Part shown: positions 1 through 9,017 of the stretch, in pieces | How the letters are laid out: every line of letters starts with the position of its first letter | Position numbering within the stretch: the stretch's first letter is position 1 | Assembly (NCBI GenBank): GCA_007127095.1 | Contig: SKZY01000271.1 | Span: 1-41,602 of the forward strand | Length of the DNA: 41,602 nucleotides | Direction of reading: 5' to 3' | Origin: Planctomycetaceae bacterium | Lineage (GTDB): Bacteria > Planctomycetota > Planctomycetia > Pirellulales > Pirellulaceae | Notes under the pieces: model-generated | Database searches by the model: none | Seen by the model: only the letters and a program-made list of their open reading frames with translations | What the model was told of the DNA's origin: nothing | Program-made: the position numbers and the translations under genes

Positions 1-2969
1 TCACTTCGATGGCACTGGCCGCCGAAGTGGAGACCGATTCGCCGCTGCCTCCGGAATCGGCTGCGGCGACGATGGAGGTACCCGAGGGGTTCCGTGTAAC
101 GTTGTTTGCCGGTGAGCCCGACGTCCGACAGCCGATCGGATTTTGCTTCGACGATCGCGGCCGATTGTGGGTGGCTGAGGCTTACAGCTATCCGCGGCAC
201 CAGACCGAGGGTCGTGACCGGATCGTGATCTTCGAGGACACCGACGGTGATGGCCGGTTTGACAAGCGGACCGTCTTCTACGATCGGCTGAATTACGTCA
301 CCGGAATCGAGGTCGGTTTTGGTGGGGCGTGGGTGATGTCGCCACCTTATTTTTATTTCATCCCCGACGCCGACGGCGACGACGTTCCCGACGGTGAACC
401 GCAGCTGCTGTTGGACGGATTCGGCACTCATGCCAACTCCCATAATCTCGCCAACGCGTTGGCTTGGGGCCCCGATGGGTGGTTGTACGGAACGCATGGC
501 CGGACCAATTGGTCGACGATCGGTAAGCCGGGCGCCGGCGAGTCGGAGCGTGAAGTGTTTGATGGCGGCGTCTATCGCTACCACCCGACGCGTCACGTCT
601 GGGAACCGTTTGCGGACGGGACCACCAATCCGTGGGGAATCGATTGGGACGATTATGGCCAGGCCTTCGTCTGTAATTGCGTCAATCCGCATCTGTTTCA
701 TGTCATTCCGGGGGCGCATTACGAGCCGTGGCGAAACCGTCAGTCGAGTCGTTATGCCTATGAGCGGATCGAGACAATCGCCGACCATCTCCATTTCGTC
801 GGGACCGAAAACGTCCGCGACGGTCTCGGTTCGGACGACGAAGACATCGCCGGAGGGGGGCATGCCCACTGCGGCACGATGATCTATTTGGGCGACAATT
901 GGCCCGATCGGTATCGCAACCAGGTATTCATGCACAACCTTCACGGCAAGCGGATCAACCAAGACCGGCTTCGCCGCAGCGGTTCTGGTTACGTCGCTTC
1001 ACACGCCCCCGACTTAATGCGGTCGGCTGACCCCTGGTTTATGGGTGTGACGCTGGGCTACGGCCCCGACGGCGCAGTCTATTCGAGCGACTGGTCGGAC
1101 ACGGGCGAGTGCCATTCGGTTCGCAACACCAACCGGGAGACCGGTCGTATTTTCAAGATCAGTTATGGAGAACCGTCGGCGGAACCGTTTTTGATCAGCG
1201 ATCTATCCGACGTCGAACTGGCCGAATTGCAGACACACCGCAACGAATGGTACGTGCGACACTCCCGACGCATCCTACAGGAGCGGGCGGCAGCGGGGTC
1301 TGACCTATCTGAGGCCTACGCCGTGCTCAGGCAGATTTTCGAAAATGACGCGGAAGTGCCGCGAAAGCTGCGAGCGATGTGGACGCTGTACGCCAGCGGC
1401 GGCGCCGACACGGCCTTCTTCATCAGGCAATGGGCCCACCCGAGCGAGGACGTCCGTGGCTGGGCGATCCGCTTGGCCCATGAGCGACCCGAGATCGTCA
1501 CAGCAGAGATGCTGAGGGCACTGTCGATGATCGCTCGTCAGGATCGTTCGCCGTTGGTTCGACTATCGATCGCCAGCGTTCTGCAACGGATTTTGCCGGG
1601 GCAAAGGTGGGACGTGGCAGCGGCGTTATTGTCCCATGGCGAGGATGCCTCCGATGCCAACCTACCGTTGATGAACTGGTACGCCATCGAGCCGTTGTTC
1701 GCCGAGAATGTTGAACGATTTGTCTCCTTGGCCCGCAACGCCCAGATCCCGCTGGTCCGCCGTCACATCGCCCGCCGGGTCGCCGAAGCGGGTTCCGCAG
1801 ATGGCCTGCAGGCGGTCGTCCGGATGTTGGACAGCGACAATCCCGCCGCCAATCACGATTTGATCGAAGGCATTTTGGCCGGCTCTCAGGGCCGCCGTAC
1901 GGTCCCGATGCCGACTGCTTGGCCGACGGTCTATCAATCGCTTCGTCGATCGCCCGAAAGCCGTCGGGCGGCGACTCGGCTGGCCTTGTTGTTCGACGAC
2001 CCGGTGGCCGTCGACCTGTTGCGGCAGGAAGCGAGCGACGCGCAGCGGACGCCGGAATCACGGAAAGAGGCGGTACGCACGCTGGTTGCCAAAAAGCCAG
2101 CGGGGCTCGACACCGACCTGCTCAGCTGGCTGGACGATGCGGTGATCCGCGGTGCGGCACTTCGCGGCTTGGCCGAATACGCTCACCCGGATACCGCGGC
2201 AGCGATCCTCGATCGATACCCCGATTTCGATACCGCGACTCGTCAGGATGCACTGCAGACGTTGGCCTCGCGGACGGCTTGGGGCGAGCGGTTGCTCGAC
2301 GCCGTCGAGCGAGGCGAAGTGCCGCGGACCGATCTGTCGGCCTTCACGGCCCGCCAACTTCGGAGTCTTGACGAAGAGACACTCGGCCAACGGGTGACCC
2401 GGTTGTGGGGCCAGGTCCGCACGACACCCGCTGACAAGCGGGCGGCGATCGTTCGCTATCAAAAATTGGCTACGCCGCAACGACTAGCGATCGCCGATCG
2501 CGGGGCGGGACGGGCGATCTTCGCCGCTCGCTGCGCCAGTTGCCACCGGCTGTTCGACGACGGGCCAGAGGTCGAAGTCGGTCCCGACCTGACAGGATCG
2601 CAGCGGACTCACCTCGGCTACCTGCTGGAAAACGTGATCGATCCGAGTGCCACGGTATCGAAAGATTACCAGATGCAGGTCATTCAGACCGATTCGGGTC
2701 GGGTGATCACTGGGCTGCTGATCGCCACCGGCGAGCAGTCGCTGACGTTACAAACGACGACCGACCGAGTGATTGTGCCACTTGATGAGATTGAAAGCCG
2801 GCGGACATCACCCCTGTCGGTGATGCCCGAGGGATTATTGGAACAGCTCAGCGACGCTCAGGTGATCGAATTGCTGGCCTATCTTTCGGGGCCGGGTCAG
2901 GTGCCGCTGCCGGAGTCATTCGAACCGCCACCTGTTGCAGACTCGCCTGAATCGGGCGGCTCTCCTTGA
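1..2969 (+). CDS. PVC-type membrane-bound dehydrogenase with HEAT-like repeats and C-terminal heme-binding domain (5' end outside window)
   Basis: A large exported protein of the Pirellula/Verrucomicrobium type: an N-terminal NHL/beta-propeller-like dehydrogenase domain (about residues 20-390, beginning VPEGFRVTLFAGEPDVRQP), a middle helical stretch resembling HEAT repeats (about 400-800) and a C-terminal cytochrome-like domain with one CxxCH heme site (CASCH near residue 842) followed by the conserved stretch GPDLTGSQRT. These proteins are thought to act as periplasmic electron-transfer dehydrogenases; the substrate is unknown. The first ATG in the window is at position 9, but the frame is open to the left edge and the residues before AAEVE (TSMALAAEVE) look like the end of a signal peptide, so the true start probably lies outside the window. 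Its last 73 bp overlap the 3' end of the opposing exonuclease gene. The domain assignment is confident; the role is family-level only. Confidence 0.85.
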   Translation, partial: TSMALAAEVETDSPLPPESAAATMEVPEGFRVTLFAGEPDVRQPIGFCFDDRGRLWVAEAYSYPRHQTEGRDRIVIFEDTDGDGRFDKRTVFYDRLNYVTGIEVGFGGAWVMSPPYFYFIPDADGDDVPDGEPQLLLDGFGTHANSHNLANALAWGPDGWLYGTHGRTNWSTIGKPGAGESEREVFDGGVYRYHPTRHVWEPFADGTTNPWGIDWDDYGQAFVCNCVNPHLFHVIPGAHYEPWRNRQSSRYAYERIETIADHLHFVGTENVRDGLGSDDEDIAGGGHAHCGTMIYLGDNWPDRYRNQVFMHNLHGKRINQDRLRRSGSGYVASHAPDLMRSADPWFMGVTLGYGPDGAVYSSDWSDTGECHSVRNTNRETGRIFKISYGEPSAEPFLISDLSDVELAELQTHRNEWYVRHSRRILQERAAAGSDLSEAYAVLRQIFENDAEVPRKLRAMWTLYASGGADTAFFIRQWAHPSEDVRGWAIRLAHERPEIVTAEMLRALSMIARQDRSPLVRLSIASVLQRILPGQRWDVAAALLSHGEDASDANLPLMNWYAIEPLFAENVERFVSLARNAQIPLVRRHIARRVAEAGSADGLQAVVRMLDSDNPAANHDLIEGILAGSQGRRTVPMPTAWPTVYQSLRRSPESRRAATRLALLFDDPVAVDLLRQEASDAQRTPESRKEAVRTLVAKKPAGLDTDLLSWLDDAVIRGAALRGLAEYAHPDTAAAILDRYPDFDTATRQDALQTLASRTAWGERLLDAVERGEVPRTDLSAFTARQLRSLDEETLGQRVTRLWGQVRTTPADKRAAIVRYQKLATPQRLAIADRGAGRAIFAARCASCHRLFDDGPEVEVGPDLTGSQRTHLGYLLENVIDPSATVSKDYQMQVIQTDSGRVITGLLIATGEQSLTLQTTTDRVIVPLDEIESRRTSPLSVMPEGLLEQLSDAQVIELLAYLSGPGQVPLPESFEPPPVADSPESGGSP

Positions 2970-3844
2970 CCTTGCGGCGTGCTGTCGTCCTGCGAGACGT
3001 TGCGAGTGAGCGACGAATGCTCGGGCGAGGGCGGCGAAGTCCAGGGATCGACCCAATCGGCCCAGCGGTCGAGGTAGGCGACATAACCCGGGTTGGAATC
3101 GCGGCGTTGCTCGAGCCAGTCGTGGGCTGCGTGGACCAATTCTTGCTCGCGTCGCCGATTGATCCGTCCCATCACCACCATGGAGCGGAGAAAGACGAAG
3201 TAGGTATCGAGCACATCGCAGCGACAGTAGTCACTGATTTGTTGCAATTCGCCGCGGCGGTACATCTCCTGCACCTGATCCCCTTTGATCGCCATCTTGC
3301 CGGGTTTGGCGACCAATTGGGCGGCGAGGTCGAGTCCGCCTCGAAACCAGGTGGCGTTGAAGTTCGTTAGAAACTCGTGGAGATCAAAATGGGCATCGGT
3401 GTTGTATCGGTTACGACACTGCTTGTAGCTCGGCCCGCCGAGGTTGAACCAGACCGGGATGGAGAGGCCATAGCGGAAGGCCGCCAATTCCATCAGCGGC
3501 AGGTCGAAGCCGCGACCATTGAAGGTTACCCATTGTGGTCGCCCGTATAACTCCCAGCCGCGCCAAAAGTTCTCCGTAATCACGTGAGGTCGAAAATCGG
3601 GATCGTCAAGTGAAACGATATCGATCAGATCGAGATCACGGCCGACTTTCGCGATCACCACCGCGGTCGGGATTTGAAACGTGTAAGGGATGAAGGTCTT
3701 ACCCGATTGCTCGACCAATTCGGCCTGAAATCGTTCGATCGCCGCTTCCGAGGAGAGCCCTTCTTCCGGATACTTGACGGCCGCGATCAGATCGCCATCG
3801 GCCACGCTCTCGACGTCAAAGATCAGGTGCGAGACGGGGTCCAT
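2897..3844 (-). CDS. Predicted 3'-5' exonuclease, PolB-like (DEDD superfamily)
   Basis: A 315-aa predicted 3'-5' exonuclease related to the proofreading domain of family B DNA polymerases. Exo I is visible as FDVESVADGDL (D10, E12), exo II as VTFNGRGFDLPLMEL (D114), and the C-terminal acidic motif as YCRCDVLDTYFVFLR (D210). The internal segment YNTDAHFDLHEFL is also typical of this family. The ATG at 3844 is chosen over an in-frame GTG at 3862 because GGAGAG sits a few bases before it. The last 45 or so residues are rich in Pro, Ser, Gly and Asp and look disordered. That tail is encoded antisense to the end of the upstream dehydrogenase gene (73-bp convergent overlap). It is divergent from the peptidase T gene. 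Likely a DNA repair or processing nuclease in the cytoplasm; the substrate is not deducible. Confidence 0.85.
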   Translation of the reverse strand: MDPVSHLIFDVESVADGDLIAAVKYPEEGLSSEAAIERFQAELVEQSGKTFIPYTFQIPTAVVIAKVGRDLDLIDIVSLDDPDFRPHVITENFWRGWELYGRPQWVTFNGRGFDLPLMELAAFRYGLSIPVWFNLGGPSYKQCRNRYNTDAHFDLHEFLTNFNATWFRGGLDLAAQLVAKPGKMAIKGDQVQEMYRRGELQQISDYCRCDVLDTYFVFLRSMVVMGRINRRREQELVHAAHDWLEQRRDSNPGYVAYLDRWADWVDPWTSPPSPEHSSLTRNVSQDDSTPQGQGEPPDSGESATGGGSNDSGSGT

Positions 3845-4007
3845 GGTCTCTCCGGAAGTCACGAAAAGGGGTCACTATCGACGGCGTGGGCGACAGTGTA
3901 ACGTGATTCGTCACCCCGATGGTGCCGCACCGACGCCCGTTGAATCTTTCCGCTGCGTCGCTTCGCTTGCCACGAACCGCCGGCTCGGTCATCGGAAGCT
4001 ATCGTCT

Positions 4008-5261
4008 ATGAGGAGTCCCAACGTGATCCAATCGTCCCGTCTGCTCGATCGGTTCCTGCGTTATGTCCGGGTCGGCACCGCTGCCGACCCGACCGCCTCG
4101 AGCTACCCCAGCAGCAGCGGCCAACTCACGCTGGGACGGATTTTAGCGGACGAATTGCGGGCGATCGGTGCCGACGACGTCGACCAGGATGAGTCCGGCT
4201 TGGTGTGGGCGACGATCCCGAGCACGGCGGGCCCCGGTTTGCCGACGGTCGCGTTGATCGCTCATCTCGACACATCGCCCGAGGCGCCGGGAGACGATGT
4301 TACCCCGCAAGTCGTCGAAGCCTACGACGGGGGCGTGGTACGGTTGCCCAACGGCTTGGAATTGAACCGATCGAACTCGCCGACGCTGGGCGGATTGATC
4401 GGCAAAACTCTGATCACGACCGACGGTACAACGCTGCTGGGCGGCGACGACAAAGCGGGTGTGGCGATCATCATGGAGGTCGCTCATCACCTGATCGAAC
4501 GGCCTCACCTGATGCACGGCCCCGTGAAATTAGTATTCACCTGCGACGAGGAGATCGGGCACGGGACCGACAAGATCGATCTGGCCCGACTCGATGCCAC
4601 CGTCGCTTATACGGTCGACGGCGGCGGTGCCGGGATGATCGATGTCGAAACCTTTTCGGCCGACGCGATGCGGATCAGCTTCATCGGCCACAACATCCAT
4701 CCGGCGATCGCCCAAGGCCAGATGATCAACAGCCTGCGAGGGGCGGCCGCCTTTATCGAATCGCTGCCGCGCGACGATCGCACCCCGGAAACGACCGCTG
4801 GCCGTGACGGCTTCATTCATGTCCATGATGTCCACGGTGGGGTAGGGCGGTGCGAGGTCGATCTGATTTTGAGATCGTTCGACGCTGATCAACTTGACGA
4901 GTTCGCCGACTTAGTCCGCGATTTGGCGACAGCCGCCGCGGCTCGCTCACCAGGCCTGAAGGTGAAGCTCGAACGTCGACGGCAGTACCGCAACCTGGCG
5001 GAGGGGCTGCGGAAATTGCCCGAATCGATCGGCTTGGCGGTCGCGGCATTCGAAAATCTCGGTCGGCCGCACCAGCAGACGATCGTTCGCGGCGGCACCG
5101 ACGGATCGCAATTGACCGAGAAGGGGCTCGCCACACCGAACCTTTCCAGCGGCCAACACAATATCCATTCGGTCTTGGAGTTCGCCTGTTTGGACGAAAT
5201 GGTGGCAGCGAGTGAACACCTGATCGAACTGTTGCGGTTATGGGGCGATCGTCGGTCCTGA
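4008..5261 (+). CDS. pepT: Peptidase T (M20B aminotripeptidase)
   Basis: A 417-aa cytoplasmic zinc aminopeptidase that removes the N-terminal residue from tripeptides; the length matches the family (about 410). Metal and catalytic residues are all visible: IAHLDTS (H86, D88), LLGGDDKAGVA (D147), FTCDEEIGHGTDKID (E181, E182), YTVDGGGAGM (D204) and the late histidine in SSGQHNIHSVLEF. The motif IHPAIAQGQMINS is typical of peptidase T. The frame is open further upstream, but the ATG at 4008 is preceded by GGAAG at a spacing of about 9 nt and gives the normal N-terminus, so it is preferred. It stands alone between a divergent exonuclease gene and the cytochrome c gene, with 113 nt before the latter. 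Confidence 0.93.
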   Translation: MRSPNVIQSSRLLDRFLRYVRVGTAADPTASSYPSSSGQLTLGRILADELRAIGADDVDQDESGLVWATIPSTAGPGLPTVALIAHLDTSPEAPGDDVTPQVVEAYDGGVVRLPNGLELNRSNSPTLGGLIGKTLITTDGTTLLGGDDKAGVAIIMEVAHHLIERPHLMHGPVKLVFTCDEEIGHGTDKIDLARLDATVAYTVDGGGAGMIDVETFSADAMRISFIGHNIHPAIAQGQMINSLRGAAAFIESLPRDDRTPETTAGRDGFIHVHDVHGGVGRCEVDLILRSFDADQLDEFADLVRDLATAAAARSPGLKVKLERRRQYRNLAEGLRKLPESIGLAVAAFENLGRPHQQTIVRGGTDGSQLTEKGLATPNLSSGQHNIHSVLEFACLDEMVAASEHLIELLRLWGDRRS

Positions 5262-5374
5262 CGTCCGCTGCCGGCAAAGGCGTTGTGCCGGGCCGTACCC
5301 GACGGTTGACCGAGTGGTCGTCTCCTTATTATTCAGTCATCACAAAAACCCATTTTGATATCGATCGATCTTCC

Positions 5375-6646
5375 ATGATTCCGTTTCGGGCTTTCCGACT
5401 GGCTGGCGCTTCCGCTCGCTCAGTGCGACTGGTCGGCATCCTAGCCATCCTTGGCATCGTCGGCTGCGACGCTGCAACCGATCGCTTTGCTGCCAACGAG
5501 TTGCACGGCCGTGTGGTTTCGTTCCGCGAATCGACCGGGGTGGCGGCGGCGGTGGAGGATTCGGCGGCGGTGGTCGGCGAACTCTTTGGCAATCCTGACG
5601 TGCCGCTGCTGCCCGAGAGCTTTCCCGACGGTTTGATCGATTTGGAGAATTTACAGCGAGCTGCCGGGCCGGTATCGAGCGACCGTGAAGACGTCCACTT
5701 CGGAATCTATCGAGCTCATTGTGTCGTCTGTCATGGCTTGGAAGGCGGCGGAGCGGGTCCCGCGGCGGCTTTACAGAATCCTTATCCGCGAGACTTTCGC
5801 GCCGGCATCTTCAAGTTCAAAAGCAGCCCCCGGGGGGAGAAGCCGCTGCGAGCCGATTTGACCGATCTGCTGGTCCGCGGCGCTCCGGGCACGTCGATGC
5901 CCTCGTTCGCGAGGCTACCCGAGGAAGACATCGAGGCGGTGGTCGACTACGTGATCTATTTGTCGATTCGCGGCGAAACCGAACGTCGATTGCAGCGGTT
6001 CGCCGTCGCCGAACTCGGCTACGGTGACGAGCGTCCCGACTCAACGGCGGACCGATTGTTGACCGACGGGGAGGGGCATTTCCAATCAGCGGAAATCGGG
6101 TCGGCGGTGTCACAGATCATCACCGATGTCGCATCGGCATGGATCGATGCACGACCAGTGGAGGTCCCGGCACCGCCAGTTTACTCCGCGGAGGCCGAAT
6201 TGGACGCGGCGATTGAGCGGGGACGTCAGCGGTTTCATGGACCGGTGGCCAATTGCGCATCGTGTCACGGCAAAGATGGGAACGCCGACGCGGTCACGCT
6301 CGATTATGACGATTGGACCAAGGAGCAGACGACGCGATTGGGTTTGACCCCGAGTGACGCGGATCAGATCGCGCCATTGCGGCGGGCCGGGGCGCTCCGC
6401 CCGCGAGCGATTCAGCCGCGACGCTTGGCTTGGGGAGTCTACCGGGGGACCGCTGACCCCGAATCGCTTTACCGTCGCCTGGTCGTCGGCATCGACGGGA
6501 CGCCGATGCCGGGGCTGTTGGTCCAGGAGGCGACTGGCGCTACCGGAGTCACATCGACCGAAGTTTGGGAGTTGGTCGCCTTCCTGCTGTCGCTCGACGG
6601 CCGCAAGGATCTGCTACTCACCCCCTCATCACGTCAGGAAGGATGA
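5375..6646 (+). CDS. Diheme c-type cytochrome lipoprotein at head of oxidase-maturation run
   Basis: A 423-aa exported cytochrome c with two heme attachment sites, CVVCH (residues 116-120) and CASCH (294-298), so two cytochrome c domains. The N-terminus has basic residues, a hydrophobic stretch and a lipobox (LGIVGC, Cys31), which predicts a membrane-anchored lipoprotein. Possible axial methionines follow each heme (for example GTSMPSF after the first and GTPMPGL after the second). The frame is open upstream, but the ATG at 5375 gives the lipoprotein signal. The stop overlaps the ribosome-binding site of the next gene (GGAAGG), and the rest of the run is for heme A and copper delivery, so an electron-donor role toward a terminal oxidase is a reasonable inference. 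Which oxidase it serves is not shown here. Confidence 0.85.
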   Translation: MIPFRAFRLAGASARSVRLVGILAILGIVGCDAATDRFAANELHGRVVSFRESTGVAAAVEDSAAVVGELFGNPDVPLLPESFPDGLIDLENLQRAAGPVSSDREDVHFGIYRAHCVVCHGLEGGGAGPAAALQNPYPRDFRAGIFKFKSSPRGEKPLRADLTDLLVRGAPGTSMPSFARLPEEDIEAVVDYVIYLSIRGETERRLQRFAVAELGYGDERPDSTADRLLTDGEGHFQSAEIGSAVSQIITDVASAWIDARPVEVPAPPVYSAEAELDAAIERGRQRFHGPVANCASCHGKDGNADAVTLDYDDWTKEQTTRLGLTPSDADQIAPLRRAGALRPRAIQPRRLAWGVYRGTADPESLYRRLVVGIDGTPMPGLLVQEATGATGVTSTEVWELVAFLLSLDGRKDLLLTPSSRQEG

Positions 6647-6650
6647 TTCG

Positions 6651-6836
6651 ATGAGGCTGAGTCGAGATGCGGGTCGGTCGGCCGGGGCGATCGCCGGTTT
6701 GGCGGTTGGCGTCGTCGCCATGTGGAGCTTGGGTTATGGTGGTTTGATTCCACTGTTCTGTTTCGGTGCGGGCGGAGCGGTCGCGGGCGGAATGACGGGC
6801 GAGTGGATTTTCCGGGGGTCAAGACTCGATGGTTGA
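6651..6836 (+). CDS. Small glycine-rich membrane protein
   Basis: A 61-aa protein with a short basic N-terminus (MRLSRDAGRSAG) and two hydrophobic Gly/Ala-rich segments (about residues 11-30 and 33-52), so a small two-pass inner-membrane protein. GGAAGG lies 8 nt before the ATG and overlaps the stop of the cytochrome c gene. Its 3' end overlaps the ctaA start by 8 bp, which indicates translational coupling. Not recognised as a named family. Its position suggests a small accessory factor of oxidase assembly, but that is inference from the context only. Confidence 0.7.
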   Translation: MRLSRDAGRSAGAIAGLAVGVVAMWSLGYGGLIPLFCFGAGGAVAGGMTGEWIFRGSRLDG

Positions 6837-7908
6837 ATCGGCGCGGGATCACTCAGCAGCAGAATCTTTACCGCCGGGCCGATGGTTGCATCGCTGGTCG
6901 ATCGTGATCGTCGGATTGGTCTGGCCGCTGATCTGGGTCGGTGGTCAAGTCACGACCTACGACGCCGGGATGGCGGTGCCCGACTGGCCGGGGACCTACG
7001 GCTACAACCTGCTGCTGTATCCCTATCAGACCTGGCTGCTGGGCCCGTTCGACCTGTTCATCGAGCATGGCCATCGGCTGTTGGGGGCATTGGTCGGACT
7101 CGTCTCGATCGTCGCGGTCGGCTTCGCCTTTTTCTCTGAACCGCGGCGTTGGGTTCGCTGGTTGTCGGTGCTGGTCCTGTTGGCGGTAATCGGCCAGGGA
7201 TTGCTCGGGGGAGCCCGCGTGGTACTCGCAGACCGAACGTTGGCGATGCTTCACGGATGCACCGCGGAAATTTTCTTTTCGCTCTGCGTCGGGCTGATGG
7301 TCGTCACCAGCCGTTGGTGGTGGGAACGCGATGGGAGCGAACCCGAGTCATCCGGCCGTCGCGATTTTCGTCCGGGGGCGGGGCTGATGACAGTTTCGCT
7401 GGCGGTCTGTGGCCTGGCCTATCTACAGGTTGTGCTGGGGGCCCAATTGCGGCACGTCCAACCGACCGCTGCTCCGGGCGGGTTCACTCACCTGGTGATG
7501 ACACACATCTCGACCGCCTTCGTCATTTTGGCATTGGCAGCCTGGTTGGCATGGCGGCTGAGCCGAGCGGCGGGTCAGAACGGCGAACGATCCGCCGGGT
7601 GCGGCGATTTGACCCTGTCGCGACCTGCCTCACTGCTGTTAATCTTTGTCTTGTGGCAGATCTTGCTCGGCTCGGTGACATGGGTGGCTCGTTACGGCAT
7701 TCCCTGGTGGGCACAGGTCGGCCCGCGATCGGCCTCCTATCTGGTCAAGAGCCAGGCCTTTGCCGAGTCGCTGATGATCACGGGGCATGTCGCCACCGGG
7801 GCGCTGGTATTGGTCACATCGGTATTCCTAATGCTGCGACTGTGGCGGGTACGTTTCGCCGCGAACCAGGCTATCGAGCGTGCCGGTTCGGCCGCTGTGG
7901 TTCTGTAA
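6829..7908 (+). CDS. ctaA: Heme A synthase (CtaA/COX15)
   Basis: A 359-aa integral membrane protein with about eight hydrophobic segments that oxidises the C8 methyl group of heme O to give heme A for aa3/caa3-type oxidases. Conserved heme-ligand histidines are visible: IEHGHRLLG (H80, H82), MLHGC after the third segment, MTHIST, and MITGHVATG near the C-terminus. Two pseudo-symmetric four-helix halves are evident. The start ATG overlaps the end of the preceding small membrane protein gene by 8 bp. The heme O synthase gene follows after 18 nt, so the heme O and heme A steps are adjacent. Confidence 0.93.
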   Translation: MVESARDHSAAESLPPGRWLHRWSIVIVGLVWPLIWVGGQVTTYDAGMAVPDWPGTYGYNLLLYPYQTWLLGPFDLFIEHGHRLLGALVGLVSIVAVGFAFFSEPRRWVRWLSVLVLLAVIGQGLLGGARVVLADRTLAMLHGCTAEIFFSLCVGLMVVTSRWWWERDGSEPESSGRRDFRPGAGLMTVSLAVCGLAYLQVVLGAQLRHVQPTAAPGGFTHLVMTHISTAFVILALAAWLAWRLSRAAGQNGERSAGCGDLTLSRPASLLLIFVLWQILLGSVTWVARYGIPWWAQVGPRSASYLVKSQAFAESLMITGHVATGALVLVTSVFLMLRLWRVRFAANQAIERAGSAAVVL

Positions 7909-7926
7909 TCGATCGTTTGACTTGAA

Positions 7927-9015
7927 ATGAGTAGTGGTTTGATGAGCGTGAGTGTCATGGTCCCACCATCGCCCGGTTCGCCGTCGACCGAGGTCTCGGC
8001 CCACGTCGTCGGCCAAGCCGGTTGCCGGTTGCCGGCGGTCGAAGATCGCGGGGGGCAAGGGCGAACCGCGTCGCAATCGTCTTCGTTGGCCGAGGAATCG
8101 ATAACGCTGGCGACGGATCGGTCCGGGCTGGGCGATTTGGTCCGTGACCTGGTGGAGCTGACCAAGCCGCGGATCGTGACGATGATCCTGATCACGACGG
8201 TAATCGCGGCGGTGATCGCGGCGGGCAGTTGGATTTCGGCTACTTTGTTGATTCAGCTGGCGATCGGTGTCGGGCTGGTCGCTGGCAGTGCGGGGGCGAT
8301 GAATCAGGCTTGGGAACGCCAACTCGATTCACGGATGGAGCGAACCCGGCGGCGTCCGCTGGCGGCGGCAAGACTCCGGCTGAGCGGTGGTGTCGCATTT
8401 TCGGCCGTGTTGGGGATCGTCGGTACGGCTTACTTAGCGGCGAGCGTCGGATGGATCCCGGCGGCGCTGGCCGTCGCTACCTGGGTGCTCTACGTGCCCT
8501 GTTACACTCCGTTGAAGACCCGTTCGCAGTGGAACACGGCGGTCGGTGCGATTTCGGGGGCTTTGCCGATGATGATCGGGTACACGGCTGGAGGAGGTTC
8601 GTTGACAGACCCCCGCGGCTGGCTGTTGGTCGGCATCTTGGTCGCCTGGCAATACCCGCATTTCATGGCGATCGCTTGGTTGGTCAGAAAGCAGTATGCG
8701 GCAGCGGGGATTCGGATGACGACGACGGTCGATCCATCGGGCCACCGCGCCGGGCGTCAGAGCGTGATCGGAATGCTGGCATTGGCCGCCTGCTTGGTAG
8801 CCTTGGTGTTTCTGCTTTCTCCCGGTTGGAGCCCGATAACCGGGCTGCTGGTCGCTGTGGTATTGGCGTCGACGGTCCCGATGATGGCCGCAGCGTTTCG
8901 GTTTGCCCGCTCGCGAGATGACCTGACGGCCCGCAAGCTGCTCAGGGCGTCGCTGCTTCAATTACCCGCTTCGCTGATGCTGATGACGTTAGCGGCACTC
9001 TACTGGGGACGCTAA
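7927..9015 (+). CDS. ctaB: Protoheme IX farnesyltransferase (heme O synthase)
   Basis: A 362-aa UbiA-superfamily prenyltransferase that adds a farnesyl group to protoheme to give heme O, the substrate of CtaA. The catalytic core starts near residue 76 (LVELTKPRIVTMIL). The first Asp-rich motif is MNQAWERQLDSRMERTRRRP, and the second region is YTPLKTRSQWNTAVGAISG followed by AWQYPHFMAIAW. About eight or nine membrane segments are visible. The first 75 residues are polar and low-complexity and are not part of the usual enzyme (typically about 300 aa), so either this is a real cytoplasmic extension or translation starts later; no strong ribosome-binding site precedes 7927. The ABC ATPase gene starts 2 nt after the stop. 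Confidence 0.92.
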   Translation: MSSGLMSVSVMVPPSPGSPSTEVSAHVVGQAGCRLPAVEDRGGQGRTASQSSSLAEESITLATDRSGLGDLVRDLVELTKPRIVTMILITTVIAAVIAAGSWISATLLIQLAIGVGLVAGSAGAMNQAWERQLDSRMERTRRRPLAAARLRLSGGVAFSAVLGIVGTAYLAASVGWIPAALAVATWVLYVPCYTPLKTRSQWNTAVGAISGALPMMIGYTAGGGSLTDPRGWLLVGILVAWQYPHFMAIAWLVRKQYAAAGIRMTTTVDPSGHRAGRQSVIGMLALAACLVALVFLLSPGWSPITGLLVAVVLASTVPMMAAAFRFARSRDDLTARKLLRASLLQLPASLMLMTLAALYWGR

Positions 9016-9017
9016 CG

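Noticed and set aside
1498-2061. 187-codon open frame antisense to the dehydrogenase gene
   Set aside because: Arg/Pro-rich shadow translation, no motif.
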